Translations under genes and position numbers: made by a program
DNA from: an uncultured Oscillibacter sp.
Lineage (GTDB): Bacteria; Bacillota; Clostridia; Oscillospirales; Oscillospiraceae
Length of the DNA: 17,710 nt
NCBI GenBank assembly: GCA_910576845.1
Contig: CAJTJA010000048.1
Location: 1-17,710, forward strand
Reading direction: 5' to 3'
The notes under the pieces: generated by a model
What the model was told of the DNA's origin: nothing
Databases searched by the model: none
Seen by the model: only the letters and a program-made list of their open reading frames with translations
In this document: piece after piece, positions 7,152 to 15,712 of the stretch
How the letters are laid out: every line of letters begins with the position of its first letter
Numbering within the stretch: position 1 is the stretch's first letter

Positions 7152-10100
7152 ATGAAGGATGAGAAGCAAATTGAGCTGAGTTTTATAAAAAAACTTGAAG
7201 AGCTAAAATATGTATACCGGGAAGATATTAAAGATAAAGCCGCTTTGGAGGAAAATTTCAGAAAGCATTTTCAGGAACTTAATAGAGTTAGATTAAGTGA
7301 TTCCGAATTTGCAAGATTAAAGGAAAATATCATTACGCCTGATGTGTTTTCTGCGGCAAAAATTTTAAGGGAAACAAACACATTTAAAAGGGATGATGAT
7401 ACGCCTTTGCAGTACACCCTTGTAAATACAAACGACTGGTGCAAAAACGAGTATGAAGTGATCAATCAGCTCCGTATTAACACAGAAAATAGTCACCATA
7501 GATATGATGTGATGATTCTTATCAATGGTATTCCCGTTGTGCAGATTGAATTGAAGTCGCTGCAAATTACGCCCAAAAGAGCAATTGAGCAGATTGTCGA
7601 TTATAAAAATGATCCGGGGAATGGGTTTACAAATTCCCTGCTCTGTTTCATGCAGCTCTTTATTGTCAGCAATGAAAGCAATACCTACTATTTTGCCAAT
7701 AACAATAACGAACATTTCGCGTTTGACGCTGATGAACAGTTTTTACCCGTATATCAATTTGCTGATAAGGATAATGAAAAGATTGTTCAGCTACACGATT
7801 TTTCTGAGGCAGTATTGCGCAAATGTGCGTTGGGGGAACTGATCAGCAAATATATGGTTCTGGTAGCAACTGAACGGAAAATGATGATTATGAGACCGTA
7901 TCAAATTTATGCGGTTAAAGCCATTATGGACTGCATTGAGCAAAACCGAGGGAATGGATATATTTGGCATACGACAGGAAGCGGTAAAACGCTCACATCG
8001 TTTAAGGCATCCACTTTGCTAAAGGATAATCGCAATATAGCAAAATGCCTTTTTGTTGTGGACAGGAAGGATCTTGACCGGCAGACCAGAGAGGAATTTA
8101 ATAAATTCCAGGAGGGATGCGTGGAAGAAAACACCAATACCGAAGCTCTGGTAAAAAGGCTTGTTTCGGAGGATTATCGGGATAAGGTCATTGTGACAAC
8201 CATTCAAAAGTTAGGATTGGCGCTTGATGATGATAGCAGACAAAATAAGGAGAAAAAGAAAAAGGGCGAACTGACATACAAAGAGAGATTAGCGCCTTTG
8301 AAAGATAGTAGAATTGTGATTATCTTTGATGAATGCCATCGTTCGCAGTTTGGCGAGAATCATAAGGCAATTAAAAACTTTTTCCCCAAGGCCCAGCTGT
8401 TTGGGTTTACCGGCACGCCTATTTTTGAAGAAAACGCAACCTACAAGCGAATTGATGGAACCATTGGCTCTTATACCAAAACGAAAGATATTTTTGAAAA
8501 AGAGCTTCATTCCTATACAATTACCCATGCGATTGAGGACAGAAATGTTTTGCGGTTTCACATTGATTATTTAGGCGCACGTGATAATGAGCAAACCTCA
8601 AAATTAAATGAAACGCAGCGAAAAAAAGCGGCGATTCAACAGATTTTGACAAAGCATGATGCAGTGACAAACAACAGAAGATTTAATGCCATTTTAGCAG
8701 CTGCCTCCATCAATGAGGCGATTGAATATTACAATTTGTTCAAAGAAGCGCAGGAAAACTGTATAAAAACTGCCGGAAGTGAGTTTGCGCCATTAAATAT
8801 TGCCTGCGTATTTTCTCCACCGGCGGAAGGCAATAAGGATATTCAGCAAATTCAGGAGGATCTTCCCCAGGAAAAAGAGGATAATAAAAAAGAACCTGAT
8901 AAAAAGAAGCAAGCGTTGATGGGCATTATCAAAGAATATAACGAGAACTATGGAACCAGTCATGATATCAACAACTTTGATGGGTATTATCAGGATGTAC
9001 AGCAAAGAATTAAAGACCAGAAGTATATGAATGCGGATTATCCGCATAAGAACAAAATCGACATTACCATTGTTGTGGAAATGCTGCTGACCGGGTTTGA
9101 TTCCAAGTATTTGAACACTTTATATGTAGATAGGAAGTTAAAGCATCATGGGCTGATCCAGGCCTTTTCCAGAACCAACCGCGTTTTGAATGATACAAAG
9201 CCCTACGGCAATATTCTGGCGTTCAGAAACCGGCCAGATGACGTAGACAATGCGATTGCACTGTTTTCCGGCAAAGATAACAGCAACCGGGCCAAAGAAA
9301 TCTGGCTTGTGGCCCCAGCGCCTAAGATTGTTGAGAAATTGGATCAGGCAGTCAAAGAATTGGAACGGTTTATGGAGTCCCAGGGCTTGGAGTGTAAGCC
9401 GGAGGCAGTAAGCAATCTGAAAGGCAATGCCGCAAGATGTGGATTCGTTCGTAAATTCAAGGAAGTGCAGCGCTTAAAAACGCAGTTGGAACAGTACACG
9501 GAAATTGACGAAAAAGATGCAAAAAAAATTGAGGAACTATTGCCGGAGGATACCTTGCGTGCGTTCCGTGGTGCTTATATTGATGTGGCACAAAGGATGA
9601 AGGCCGAACAAGGAAAAGATACGGAGCATAAAAATTCTGAGGTAGAGCAGCTCGATTTTGAGTTTGTTCTGTTTTCGTCTGTCCTTATTGACTACGACTA
9701 TATCATGGCCTTAATTGCACGGTACACGCAAGCTCAGTCGGCGCCACAAAAGCAAAAGGTAACAAAAGAAGAGCTGATCGGTATGCTTTCCGCTGTTTCC
9801 AATTTCCTTGATGAGAAGGAAGATATCATTGAATATATCAACTTGCTTCAGGCCGGCGTAGCCCTGGACGAAAGACAAATCAAAGAGGGATATCAGAGAT
9901 TCAGAAAACAGAAAAACAATCAGGAAATTCATGTCATTGCGGAAAAACACGGCATTGAGATTCAAAGCTTACAGGCATTTATTCAGGAAATCATCGACCG
10001 TATGGTTTTTGACGGAGAAAATCTCAGCGATCTTCTGGCGCCGCTGGATTTAAGCTGGAGAGAGAGGACGCAAAAAGAACTGGATCTGATGGACGACCTG

Positions 10101-10163
10101 ATTCCGCTGTTAAAGAAACTGGCAGATGGTCGTGAAATTGTGGGGTTGAATGCGTATGAATAA
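7152..10163 (+). CDS. hsdR: Type I restriction enzyme R subunit (HsdR)
   Basis: The R subunit translocates and cleaves DNA in the HsdR2M2S1 complex. The 1003-residue product has the canonical order. First is an N-terminal PD-(D/E)xK nuclease with D119 (RYDVMILING), E133 and K135 (QIELK). Next is the helicase motor with Walker A TGSGKT (275-280), DECH box (393-396) and FTGTP (419-423), then TGFDSK and QAFSRTNRV in the second RecA domain. Last is a helical C-terminal region of the EcoR124-type. GGAGGG lies 9 nt before ATG 7152. All catalytic motifs are intact, so cleavage should be active. It is the first large gene of the A+T-rich operon, and its stop overlaps hsdS. Confidence 0.96.
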   Translation: MKDEKQIELSFIKKLEELKYVYREDIKDKAALEENFRKHFQELNRVRLSDSEFARLKENIITPDVFSAAKILRETNTFKRDDDTPLQYTLVNTNDWCKNEYEVINQLRINTENSHHRYDVMILINGIPVVQIELKSLQITPKRAIEQIVDYKNDPGNGFTNSLLCFMQLFIVSNESNTYYFANNNNEHFAFDADEQFLPVYQFADKDNEKIVQLHDFSEAVLRKCALGELISKYMVLVATERKMMIMRPYQIYAVKAIMDCIEQNRGNGYIWHTTGSGKTLTSFKASTLLKDNRNIAKCLFVVDRKDLDRQTREEFNKFQEGCVEENTNTEALVKRLVSEDYRDKVIVTTIQKLGLALDDDSRQNKEKKKKGELTYKERLAPLKDSRIVIIFDECHRSQFGENHKAIKNFFPKAQLFGFTGTPIFEENATYKRIDGTIGSYTKTKDIFEKELHSYTITHAIEDRNVLRFHIDYLGARDNEQTSKLNETQRKKAAIQQILTKHDAVTNNRRFNAILAAASINEAIEYYNLFKEAQENCIKTAGSEFAPLNIACVFSPPAEGNKDIQQIQEDLPQEKEDNKKEPDKKKQALMGIIKEYNENYGTSHDINNFDGYYQDVQQRIKDQKYMNADYPHKNKIDITIVVEMLLTGFDSKYLNTLYVDRKLKHHGLIQAFSRTNRVLNDTKPYGNILAFRNRPDDVDNAIALFSGKDNSNRAKEIWLVAPAPKIVEKLDQAVKELERFMESQGLECKPEAVSNLKGNAARCGFVRKFKEVQRLKTQLEQYTEIDEKDAKKIEELLPEDTLRAFRGAYIDVAQRMKAEQGKDTEHKNSEVEQLDFEFVLFSSVLIDYDYIMALIARYTQAQSAPQKQKVTKEELIGMLSAVSNFLDEKEDIIEYINLLQAGVALDERQIKEGYQRFRKQKNNQEIHVIAEKHGIEIQSLQAFIQEIIDRMVFDGENLSDLLAPLDLSWRERTQKELDLMDDLIPLLKKLADGREIVGLNAYE

Positions 10164-11400
10164 AGGACTTGTGCCGAAATTAAGGTTTGCTGAATATATC
10201 GGGAACAAATTAAAAATGACGAGGTTAGGAAAACTATCTTCTGTCCTAAAGGAACGAGTTGGGGAAAATAAATACACTCTTATGAGTGTTACATCTGGGG
10301 TTGGTTTAATACCACAAGCTGAAAAGTTTGGGAGAGAAATAGCCGGGGATTCATATAAGAATTATATTGTGATAAAAAAATATGATTTTGCCTATAACAA
10401 AAGCGCGACAAAACGATTTCCGGAAGGCTATATTTCTATGTTGAGGGAATACGATACAGCAGCTGTTCCCAATAGTATTTTTACTTGCTTTAGGATTACT
10501 GATAGTGAATCATATCCTCTGTTTTTTGACTATCTTTTTCACAACAACTATCACGGGCATTGGCTGAAAAAATATATCGAGGTGGGTGCAAGGGCACATG
10601 GGGCTTTAAGTTTTGACACAAAACACTTATGGAGTATGCCCCTTGCGTTACCTGATTTCAAAGAGCAGCAAAAGATTGCGGATTGTTTATCTTCTATTGA
10701 TGAGCTGATTGACGCAGAAAGCAGAAAACGGAAGGCATTAGAAAAATACAAAAAAGGCTTGATGCAAAAGCTGTTCCCTGCGGAGGGAAAAACTCTGCCT
10801 GAATGGAGATTTCCTGAGTTTCAAGGATGTGGGGAGTGGAAATCTAAAGCTATAGAACATGCCTGCCAAATATTCAGTGGAGGAACGCCAGACACCTCAA
10901 AAAAGGAGTTTTATGGAGGCGAGATTCCTTTTATTAGATCGGCAGAGATAAATAAAGCTTCTACAGAACTCTTTATTACGGAAGAGGGATTCAAAAATTC
11001 TTCCGCTAAAATGGTAAAAAAGGGGGATGTCTTAATAGCCTTATATGGAGCAAACAGTGGAGAGGTGGCTTTGTCTAAAATTAATGGTGCGATAAATCAA
11101 GCAATTCTGTGTTTAAGGCATGAAACAAACAATGAATTTGTATACCACTATTTTACCCATATGAAAAACTGGATTATTTCAAAATATATTCAGGGTGGCC
11201 AGGGTAATCTTTCCGGTCAAATTATTAAATCCGTGAATTTTTATTTTCCAAAACCAGAAGAGCAACAAAAAATTGCTGACTGCTTGTCAGAGCTGGATAC
11301 CCTGATCACAGAGCAAATAAATAAAATAGATCAGTTAAAAACACATAAAAAGGGATTGATGCAGGGATTGTTTCCTTCTCTTGAGGAGGCAGATGTATGA
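10150..11400 (+). CDS. hsdS: Type I restriction-modification specificity subunit (HsdS)
   Basis: HsdS recognises the bipartite DNA target for both methylation and cleavage. The 416-residue product has two target-recognition domains (about 1-170 and 215-370). The second begins near WRFPEFQGCGEWK and contains QIFSGGTP. Each is followed by a conserved spacer helix repeat beginning EQQKIADCLS at residues 172 and 371 and ending KKGLMQ-LFP. ATG 10150 overlaps the hsdR end by 14 nt; ATG 10156 (MNKGLVPKLRF) is an equally reasonable start, and neither has a strong ribosome site, so coupling to hsdR is likely. The last bases overlap the next start as ATGA. The two domains differ clearly, as expected for an asymmetric target. 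The target itself cannot be predicted from sequence. Confidence 0.95.
   Translation: MRMNKGLVPKLRFAEYIGNKLKMTRLGKLSSVLKERVGENKYTLMSVTSGVGLIPQAEKFGREIAGDSYKNYIVIKKYDFAYNKSATKRFPEGYISMLREYDTAAVPNSIFTCFRITDSESYPLFFDYLFHNNYHGHWLKKYIEVGARAHGALSFDTKHLWSMPLALPDFKEQQKIADCLSSIDELIDAESRKRKALEKYKKGLMQKLFPAEGKTLPEWRFPEFQGCGEWKSKAIEHACQIFSGGTPDTSKKEFYGGEIPFIRSAEINKASTELFITEEGFKNSSAKMVKKGDVLIALYGANSGEVALSKINGAINQAILCLRHETNNEFVYHYFTHMKNWIISKYIQGGQGNLSGQIIKSVNFYFPKPEEQQKIADCLSELDTLITEQINKIDQLKTHKKGLMQGLFPSLEEADV
10663..10779 (+). repeat. HsdS conserved-region repeat, copy 1
   Basis: This 117-nt segment, encoding residues 172-210 (EQQKIADCLSSIDELI to KKGLMQKLFP), is clearly similar at the protein level to 11260-11376 and less so in DNA. 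Such repeats set the distance between recognition domains and are known sites of hsdS recombination. Confidence 0.85.
11260..11376 (+). repeat. HsdS conserved-region repeat, copy 2
   Basis: The second 117-nt copy encodes residues 371-409 (EQQKIADCLSELDTLI to KKGLMQGLFP). It has exactly the same length as copy 1, as expected for the pseudo-symmetric HsdS scaffold. Confidence 0.85.
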
Positions 11401-12521
11401 GTGGTACAAAACAATTTGCAAATTTAAGAGGATTAGCACGCAATATTCGTAATACCCTGGGTACTGAGGATACAGCAGATACTAAAAATTATTATCTCTT
11501 GTTTGCATATAATGGAACAGGAAAAACACGGCTTTCGGTTGAATTTAAGAATTTAGGTAAAAGAAAAATTCCTGGCAGTGAGGAGAAATCACAAGATACA
11601 CTGTATTATAATGCCTATACCGAAGATCTTTTCTACTGGAATAATGATTTAGAAGGGGATACGGACAGACGCCTGCGTTTTAATACTAGTTCTCGCTTTT
11701 TTGACGGCTTGAGAGATCTGGAAATGGACACAAGAATACGGGGATTTTTGCAGCTTCACGCAGATTTTGACTTTACGATTTATTATGATGAAGGATATAT
11801 CAGTTTTTCAAGAAAGGTGCAAACCAGAACGGGAGAGGAAACTGTTACCGGCATAAAAATTTCCCGGGGCGAGGAAAATCTATTTATTTGGTGCTTCTTT
11901 CTGGCTATTGTTCAACTGGTAAAAGACGAAGCTTTAACTTACGAATGGGTAAAGTATATTTATATTGACGATCCGATTTCATCCCTTGACGATAATAACG
12001 TTGTAGCGTTAGCATGTCAGCTTTCCGAGCTGCTGAAAGATTGTAGAATCAAAACTGTTATTTCCACGCATCACACACTGTTTTTTAATGTGATGTATAA
12101 TGAATTACGAAAAGAAAAAACGGCGTGCCGGTTTTTGAGCGTTGATAAAGAAACAAAGAAGCACATAATCAAAAACACGGGAGACACCCCGTTCTTTCAT
12201 CATGTTGCGCTGTTAAAGGAACTAAAAAAAGTGGCGGACAGCAGGACAATCTATACTTATCATTTTAATGTTTTGAGAAATATTCTTGAGAAAACGGCGG
12301 CATTTCACGGGTTCAAAGATTTTTCAGCCTGCATAAGGCAGAAAGATGATGATTTAGATGATGTGATCTTTGCACGAATGACAAACTTACTAAGTCATGG
12401 AAATCATTCGATATTTAATCCTGTCGAAATGGTTGAGGATAACAAGGAAATTTTCATCAGCATTCTAAACAGATTTTTAGAGAATTACAAGTTTAATGAT
12501 GATCTGTTTACAGAAGGATAG
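11397..12521 (+). CDS. PrrC-like anticodon nuclease / ABC-type ATPase inside the hsd operon
   Basis: The 374-residue product has an ABC-type ATPase part. This comprises Walker A AYNGTGKT (37-44, Ala replacing the usual first Gly), the family-typical AYTEDLFYWNNDLE (73-86), a signature-like SRGEEN (156-161), Walker B YIYIDDPISSLD (187-198) and an H-loop STHH (223-226). The C-terminal domain holds R294-x3-E298 (LRNILEK) and H334 in NLLSHG, the order and approximate spacing of the Arg-Glu-His triad known for PrrC anticodon nucleases. PrrC sits silent in a type I R-M complex and cuts tRNA-Lys when a phage peptide disturbs that complex. Here the gene starts at ATG 11397, overlapping the hsdS stop (ATGA) with AGGAGG 7 nt upstream, and ends 12 bp before hsdM. 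That is strong evidence that it works with the R-M system. tRNA cleavage is inferred. A nuclease-free regulatory ATPase is the main alternative. Confidence 0.78.
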   Translation: MSGTKQFANLRGLARNIRNTLGTEDTADTKNYYLLFAYNGTGKTRLSVEFKNLGKRKIPGSEEKSQDTLYYNAYTEDLFYWNNDLEGDTDRRLRFNTSSRFFDGLRDLEMDTRIRGFLQLHADFDFTIYYDEGYISFSRKVQTRTGEETVTGIKISRGEENLFIWCFFLAIVQLVKDEALTYEWVKYIYIDDPISSLDDNNVVALACQLSELLKDCRIKTVISTHHTLFFNVMYNELRKEKTACRFLSVDKETKKHIIKNTGDTPFFHHVALLKELKKVADSRTIYTYHFNVLRNILEKTAAFHGFKDFSACIRQKDDDLDDVIFARMTNLLSHGNHSIFNPVEMVEDNKEIFISILNRFLENYKFNDDLFTEG

Positions 12522-12533
12522 GGGCAGCAAATT

Positions 12534-14324
12534 ATGAATGATACACAACAAAAACAGTTGGGCTCAACATTATGGGCGATTGCTGATAAACTGCGCGGCG
12601 CAATGAACGCCGATGATTTTAGAGATTATATGCTATCTTTTCTCTTTTTACGTTACCTGTCTGATAATTATGAGGAAGCAGTAAAAAAGGAATTGGGCCG
12701 TGACTATCAAAGCAGCGAGCTTGAAATCAAAAATAACGAAAAGAACTTTTCGGCTTATATTGACGAGCTCAAAGCCACCATCATCAAATACAGCAGCGAT
12801 CTTTCTCCCCAAAAATTAGGCTTGAAGGAAGATGAAAAAGACGAGGAGAAAATTAACAAAGCAAGACAAGATTTTGTGGACAAGAATAATAAGATGCTCT
12901 ACAGCGACAATGTAATCCCTCTTGCAGTTTGGTATATCCGAAATTTGGATCAAGTTGATACGCTTGAAAAACAAATGCGCCGTAAAATTCATTATGTGAT
13001 AAAACCGGCATATTTGTGGAGTAATATATATGAATTAGCACGGACACAGAATGATCAATTATTAAAAACTTTACAGGATGGGTTTAAATACATTGAGAAT
13101 GAGTCGTTTGAAAGCAGATTTCGGGGGTTATTTTCAGAGGTAAACCTTGATTCCGATAAGCTTGGAAAAAATTATAGTGATCGAAATGACTTGCTGTGTT
13201 TGGTTATAACCGAAATCGCAAACGGACTTTCGGAATTCCCAAATGAAACAGATCTTCTGGGGGATGCCTATGAGTATTTGATCGGTCAGTTTGCTGCTGG
13301 CTCCGGTAAAAAAGCGGGCGAATTCTATACGCCGCAGCAGGTTTCAACCATCCTGTCCCGGATTGTTTCTCTTGACGGTCAAGATCCCAGCACTGGAAAA
13401 AAGAGCAAGCTGAGAAATGTACTTGATTTTGCCTGCGGCTCAGGTTCTCTGTTAATCAATGTGCGAAAGCAATTTGGCGCAAAGGATACGGTTCGGATCT
13501 ATGGGCAGGAAAAAAACATTACCACCTACAATCTTGCTCGTATGAATATGCTGCTTCATGGCTTGAAAGATACTGAATTTCAGATTTATCATGGTGATTC
13601 TCTGCTGAACGATTGGAATATTTTGAATGAAATGAATCCGGCAAAAAAAATACAGTTTGAAGCAGTGGTGGCCAATCCGCCCTTCAGCTACAGATGGCAG
13701 CCCAAAGAAGAAATGGCCAAGGATTTTCGATTCAAAAACTATGGACTTGCGCCAAAGGCGGCGGCAGATTTCGCTTTTCTACTGCATGGATTCCACTTTT
13801 TAAGTGATGATGGAACAATGGCGATTATTTTGCCGCATGGAGTTCTGTTCCGCGGCGGCGCTGAGGAAAAGATCAGAAAAAAACTGCTTGAAGATGGAAA
13901 TATTGATGCCATCATTGGTTTGCCGGCGAATTTATTTTTCTCCACAGGCATTCCAGTATGTATCTTAGTCCTAAAAAAATGCAAGAAGTACGATGATGTG
14001 CTGATTATCAATGCAAGTGAGTGCTTTGAAAAAGGAAAACGCCAAAATACACTGCTGCCAAAGCATATTGACAGGATCATTGAAACATACCAATACCGAA
14101 AAGAAGATGACAAAAAGTACTCCCGCCGAGTTTCTATGGAGGAAATCGAGAAAAATGGATATAATCTGAATATTTCTCGATATGTCAGTACTGCATTTGA
14201 AGAAGAAGCCGTTGATATTGATTCTGTGCGGCAGGAGCTTGAAAAAATTGAAGGAAGCATCCAAAAGGCAAAGGCACGCCACAATCAATTTTTGCAAGAA
14301 CTTGGATTAGGGCCAATTCCATAA
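12534..14324 (+). CDS. hsdM: Type I restriction-modification DNA methyltransferase subunit (HsdM)
   Basis: HsdM with HsdS methylates adenine (N6) in host DNA to protect it. The 596-residue protein begins QKQLGSTLWAIADKLRGAMN, the typical HsdM_N helical domain (about 1-240). The catalytic domain opens with EFYTPQQVS, then SAM-binding motif I DFACGSGSLL (298-307) and catalytic motif IV NPPF (381-384), and continues with HGVLFRGGAEEKIR and GLPANLFFSTGIPVCILVL. A C-terminal coiled-coil helix follows. It is a little longer than well-studied HsdM proteins because of an extended linker in the N-terminal half. ATG 12534 has a weak AGGGG site, so it may be translated partly by coupling to the ATPase gene. 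It is the last gene of the island, whereas many type I loci place M next to S. Confidence 0.96.
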   Translation: MNDTQQKQLGSTLWAIADKLRGAMNADDFRDYMLSFLFLRYLSDNYEEAVKKELGRDYQSSELEIKNNEKNFSAYIDELKATIIKYSSDLSPQKLGLKEDEKDEEKINKARQDFVDKNNKMLYSDNVIPLAVWYIRNLDQVDTLEKQMRRKIHYVIKPAYLWSNIYELARTQNDQLLKTLQDGFKYIENESFESRFRGLFSEVNLDSDKLGKNYSDRNDLLCLVITEIANGLSEFPNETDLLGDAYEYLIGQFAAGSGKKAGEFYTPQQVSTILSRIVSLDGQDPSTGKKSKLRNVLDFACGSGSLLINVRKQFGAKDTVRIYGQEKNITTYNLARMNMLLHGLKDTEFQIYHGDSLLNDWNILNEMNPAKKIQFEAVVANPPFSYRWQPKEEMAKDFRFKNYGLAPKAAADFAFLLHGFHFLSDDGTMAIILPHGVLFRGGAEEKIRKKLLEDGNIDAIIGLPANLFFSTGIPVCILVLKKCKKYDDVLIINASECFEKGKRQNTLLPKHIDRIIETYQYRKEDDKKYSRRVSMEEIEKNGYNLNISRYVSTAFEEEAVDIDSVRQELEKIEGSIQKAKARHNQFLQELGLGPIP

Positions 14325-14347
14325 TTTGAAATTCAATGTCTTTTTCC

Positions 14348-14394
14348 AAAACAAAGGGTGCTGTAAGGCTATTTTACAGCACCCTTTGTTTTTT
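14348..14394 (+). terminator. Intrinsic terminator after hsdM (possibly bidirectional)
   Basis: A perfect 19-bp stem (14348-14366 with 14374-14392) starting AAAACAAAGGGTGCTG has a 7-nt loop and a T-run at 14389-14394. It lies 23 bp after the hsdM stop. On the minus strand the stem is followed by only four T's, so it could also stop readthrough from the convergent maturase gene, more weakly. Confidence 0.93.
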
Positions 14395-14403
14395 GTGTAT
14401 AAG

Positions 14404-14565
14404 AGAAGCTGTACCAATAGCCTCAGCACCCAGCTTTGCGGCCCAAATTGCCGCCGGCCGCGTTGAAAAATCTTGAAATACACCAAGTATTCCCGCGGTT
14501 TTTCGCCTTGCCAGCGGCAATTTTGGCTCGCGAATCTGAATACTTCGGCTATTGGTACAGCTTCT
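14404..14565. repeat. Palindromic interspersed element with perfect 19-bp terminal inverted repeats
   Basis: AGAAGCTGTACCAATAGCC (14404-14422) is the exact reverse complement of 14547-14565. Most of the inner arms also pair imperfectly: a block with CCCAAATTGCCGCCGGC on the left mirrors GCCAGCGGCAATTTTGGC on the right, so the whole 162-bp element folds into one long stem around AATAC/GTATT. It holds no ORF of note. It lies 13 bp from the 3' end of the maturase gene and shares a 39-nt core with 16963-17001. It resembles a REP- or MITE-like non-autonomous element. Confidence 0.85.
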
Positions 14566-14578
14566 AATTTCCCCTGAT

Positions 14579-15694
14579 CTAGCGCAGGCCCAGCAAAGCG
14601 TATGCCTTGCGCAGGCGGGGGAGGGCATAGGAGAAGAACCCGGCGTAGGCGTCACAGTAATAATTGCGGCCCAGTCCGTCCTCCCCGGCCAGCCGGTCCC
14701 GGCGGCAGCCGTTGCGGCACAGGGGATACCACCGGCAGCGCCCGCACTGCTCCGGGACGCGCTGGGAATCCCTTATAAACCCCAGCTCCTCCCTGGCCCG
14801 GTCCAGCTCCGTCCAGCTGTTTTGAAGGACATTCCCCAGCAAAAATTCGTCCAGGCCGTAGAAGTCGCAGGGATATACGCTTCCGTCCGCCTCCACCAGG
14901 TACTGCGGCCCGCAGCACCCCCGCATCGAGCACTGCTCTGGGGCGCGGCCGCCCAGCATCCACAGCAGGTTATCAAAATATCGGATGGAGTAATACCGCC
15001 CATGCTCCAGCTCCCTGTACCACAGGTCAAACAGGGTGTTTAAAAATTCCCCATACTGGGCCGGGGAGAGGGAATACCCCTGCCCGCCCCGTTCCTCCCC
15101 CAGGGGGTCCAGGCACGGGATATACTGCTGGAAGCGAAAGCCGTCCCGGCACAGGGCCGCGAAAACGCTCCTGATATGCCTGGCCAGATAGCCCGTCACC
15201 ACGGTGAGGACGTTATATTCCACACCGGCCCGCTCCAGCAGCCGCGCCGCCCGCACCACCCGGTCATAGGTGCCCTTGCCCGCGCCGTCCCGGCGGAAAC
15301 GGTCATGGCACTCCCGGCTGCCGTCCAGGGACAGGCCCACCAGGAAACGGTGCGCCCGGAAAAAGCGGCACCATTCCTCGTCCAGCAGCGTTCCGTTGGT
15401 CTGGATGGCGTATTGGACCGCCAGCCCCGGCGGGGCCGCCTTGTGCACGCGGGAAACAAAGTCCCGGTAAAATTCCAGTCCCGCCAAGGTGGGCTCCCCG
15501 CCCTGGAATAAAAAGGAGACGGCGCCCTCCGCCGCGCCCATCGCCCCCTCGATCAGAGCGCTGCTCACCTGGGCGGGCATCCTCCCGTAATTCGGAACAG
15601 ACCGGATGCTGGCCTCGTCGGCGTAAAAGCAGTAGGAGCAGCGCAGATTGCAGGCGCTGGAGGCGGGCTTCACCAAAATGCTCAGCGGCGGCAT
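14579..15694 (-). CDS. Anaerobic sulfatase-maturating enzyme (radical SAM/SPASM)
   Basis: The enzyme converts the active-site Cys or Ser of a sulfatase to C-alpha-formylglycine without oxygen. From ATG 15694 the product has 371 residues. The radical SAM cluster binds C15, C19 and C22 (CNLRCSYC), and QGGEPTL (64-70) is the SAM-binding GGE motif. The SPASM domain has C255, C260/C261, C276, C317, C320, C326, C330 and C347, enough for two more [4Fe-4S] clusters, and D277 in PCDFYG matches the proposed catalytic Asp. These positions agree closely with the numbering I recall for the Clostridium perfringens enzyme. The earlier in-frame GTG at 15703 lies inside the GGAGG ribosome site (8 nt before the ATG), so it is not the start. 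It follows the regulator by 18 bp and, with the sulfatase further upstream, forms an enzyme-plus-activator cluster. Confidence 0.94.
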   Translation of the reverse strand: MPPLSILVKPASSACNLRCSYCFYADEASIRSVPNYGRMPAQVSSALIEGAMGAAEGAVSFLFQGGEPTLAGLEFYRDFVSRVHKAAPPGLAVQYAIQTNGTLLDEEWCRFFRAHRFLVGLSLDGSRECHDRFRRDGAGKGTYDRVVRAARLLERAGVEYNVLTVVTGYLARHIRSVFAALCRDGFRFQQYIPCLDPLGEERGGQGYSLSPAQYGEFLNTLFDLWYRELEHGRYYSIRYFDNLLWMLGGRAPEQCSMRGCCGPQYLVEADGSVYPCDFYGLDEFLLGNVLQNSWTELDRAREELGFIRDSQRVPEQCGRCRWYPLCRNGCRRDRLAGEDGLGRNYYCDAYAGFFSYALPRLRKAYALLGLR

Positions 15695-15712
15695 GACCGC
15701 CACCTCCCTCAG

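Noticed and set aside
10150..11400. HsdS repeats considered as a CRISPR or tandem repeat
   Set aside because: There are only two copies, protein-coding and far apart, typical of HsdS architecture. No CRISPR array was seen anywhere in the window.
14404..14565. Considered as an insertion sequence
   Set aside because: Inverted ends are present, but there is no transposase frame and the element is only 162 bp, so it can only be a non-autonomous repeat.
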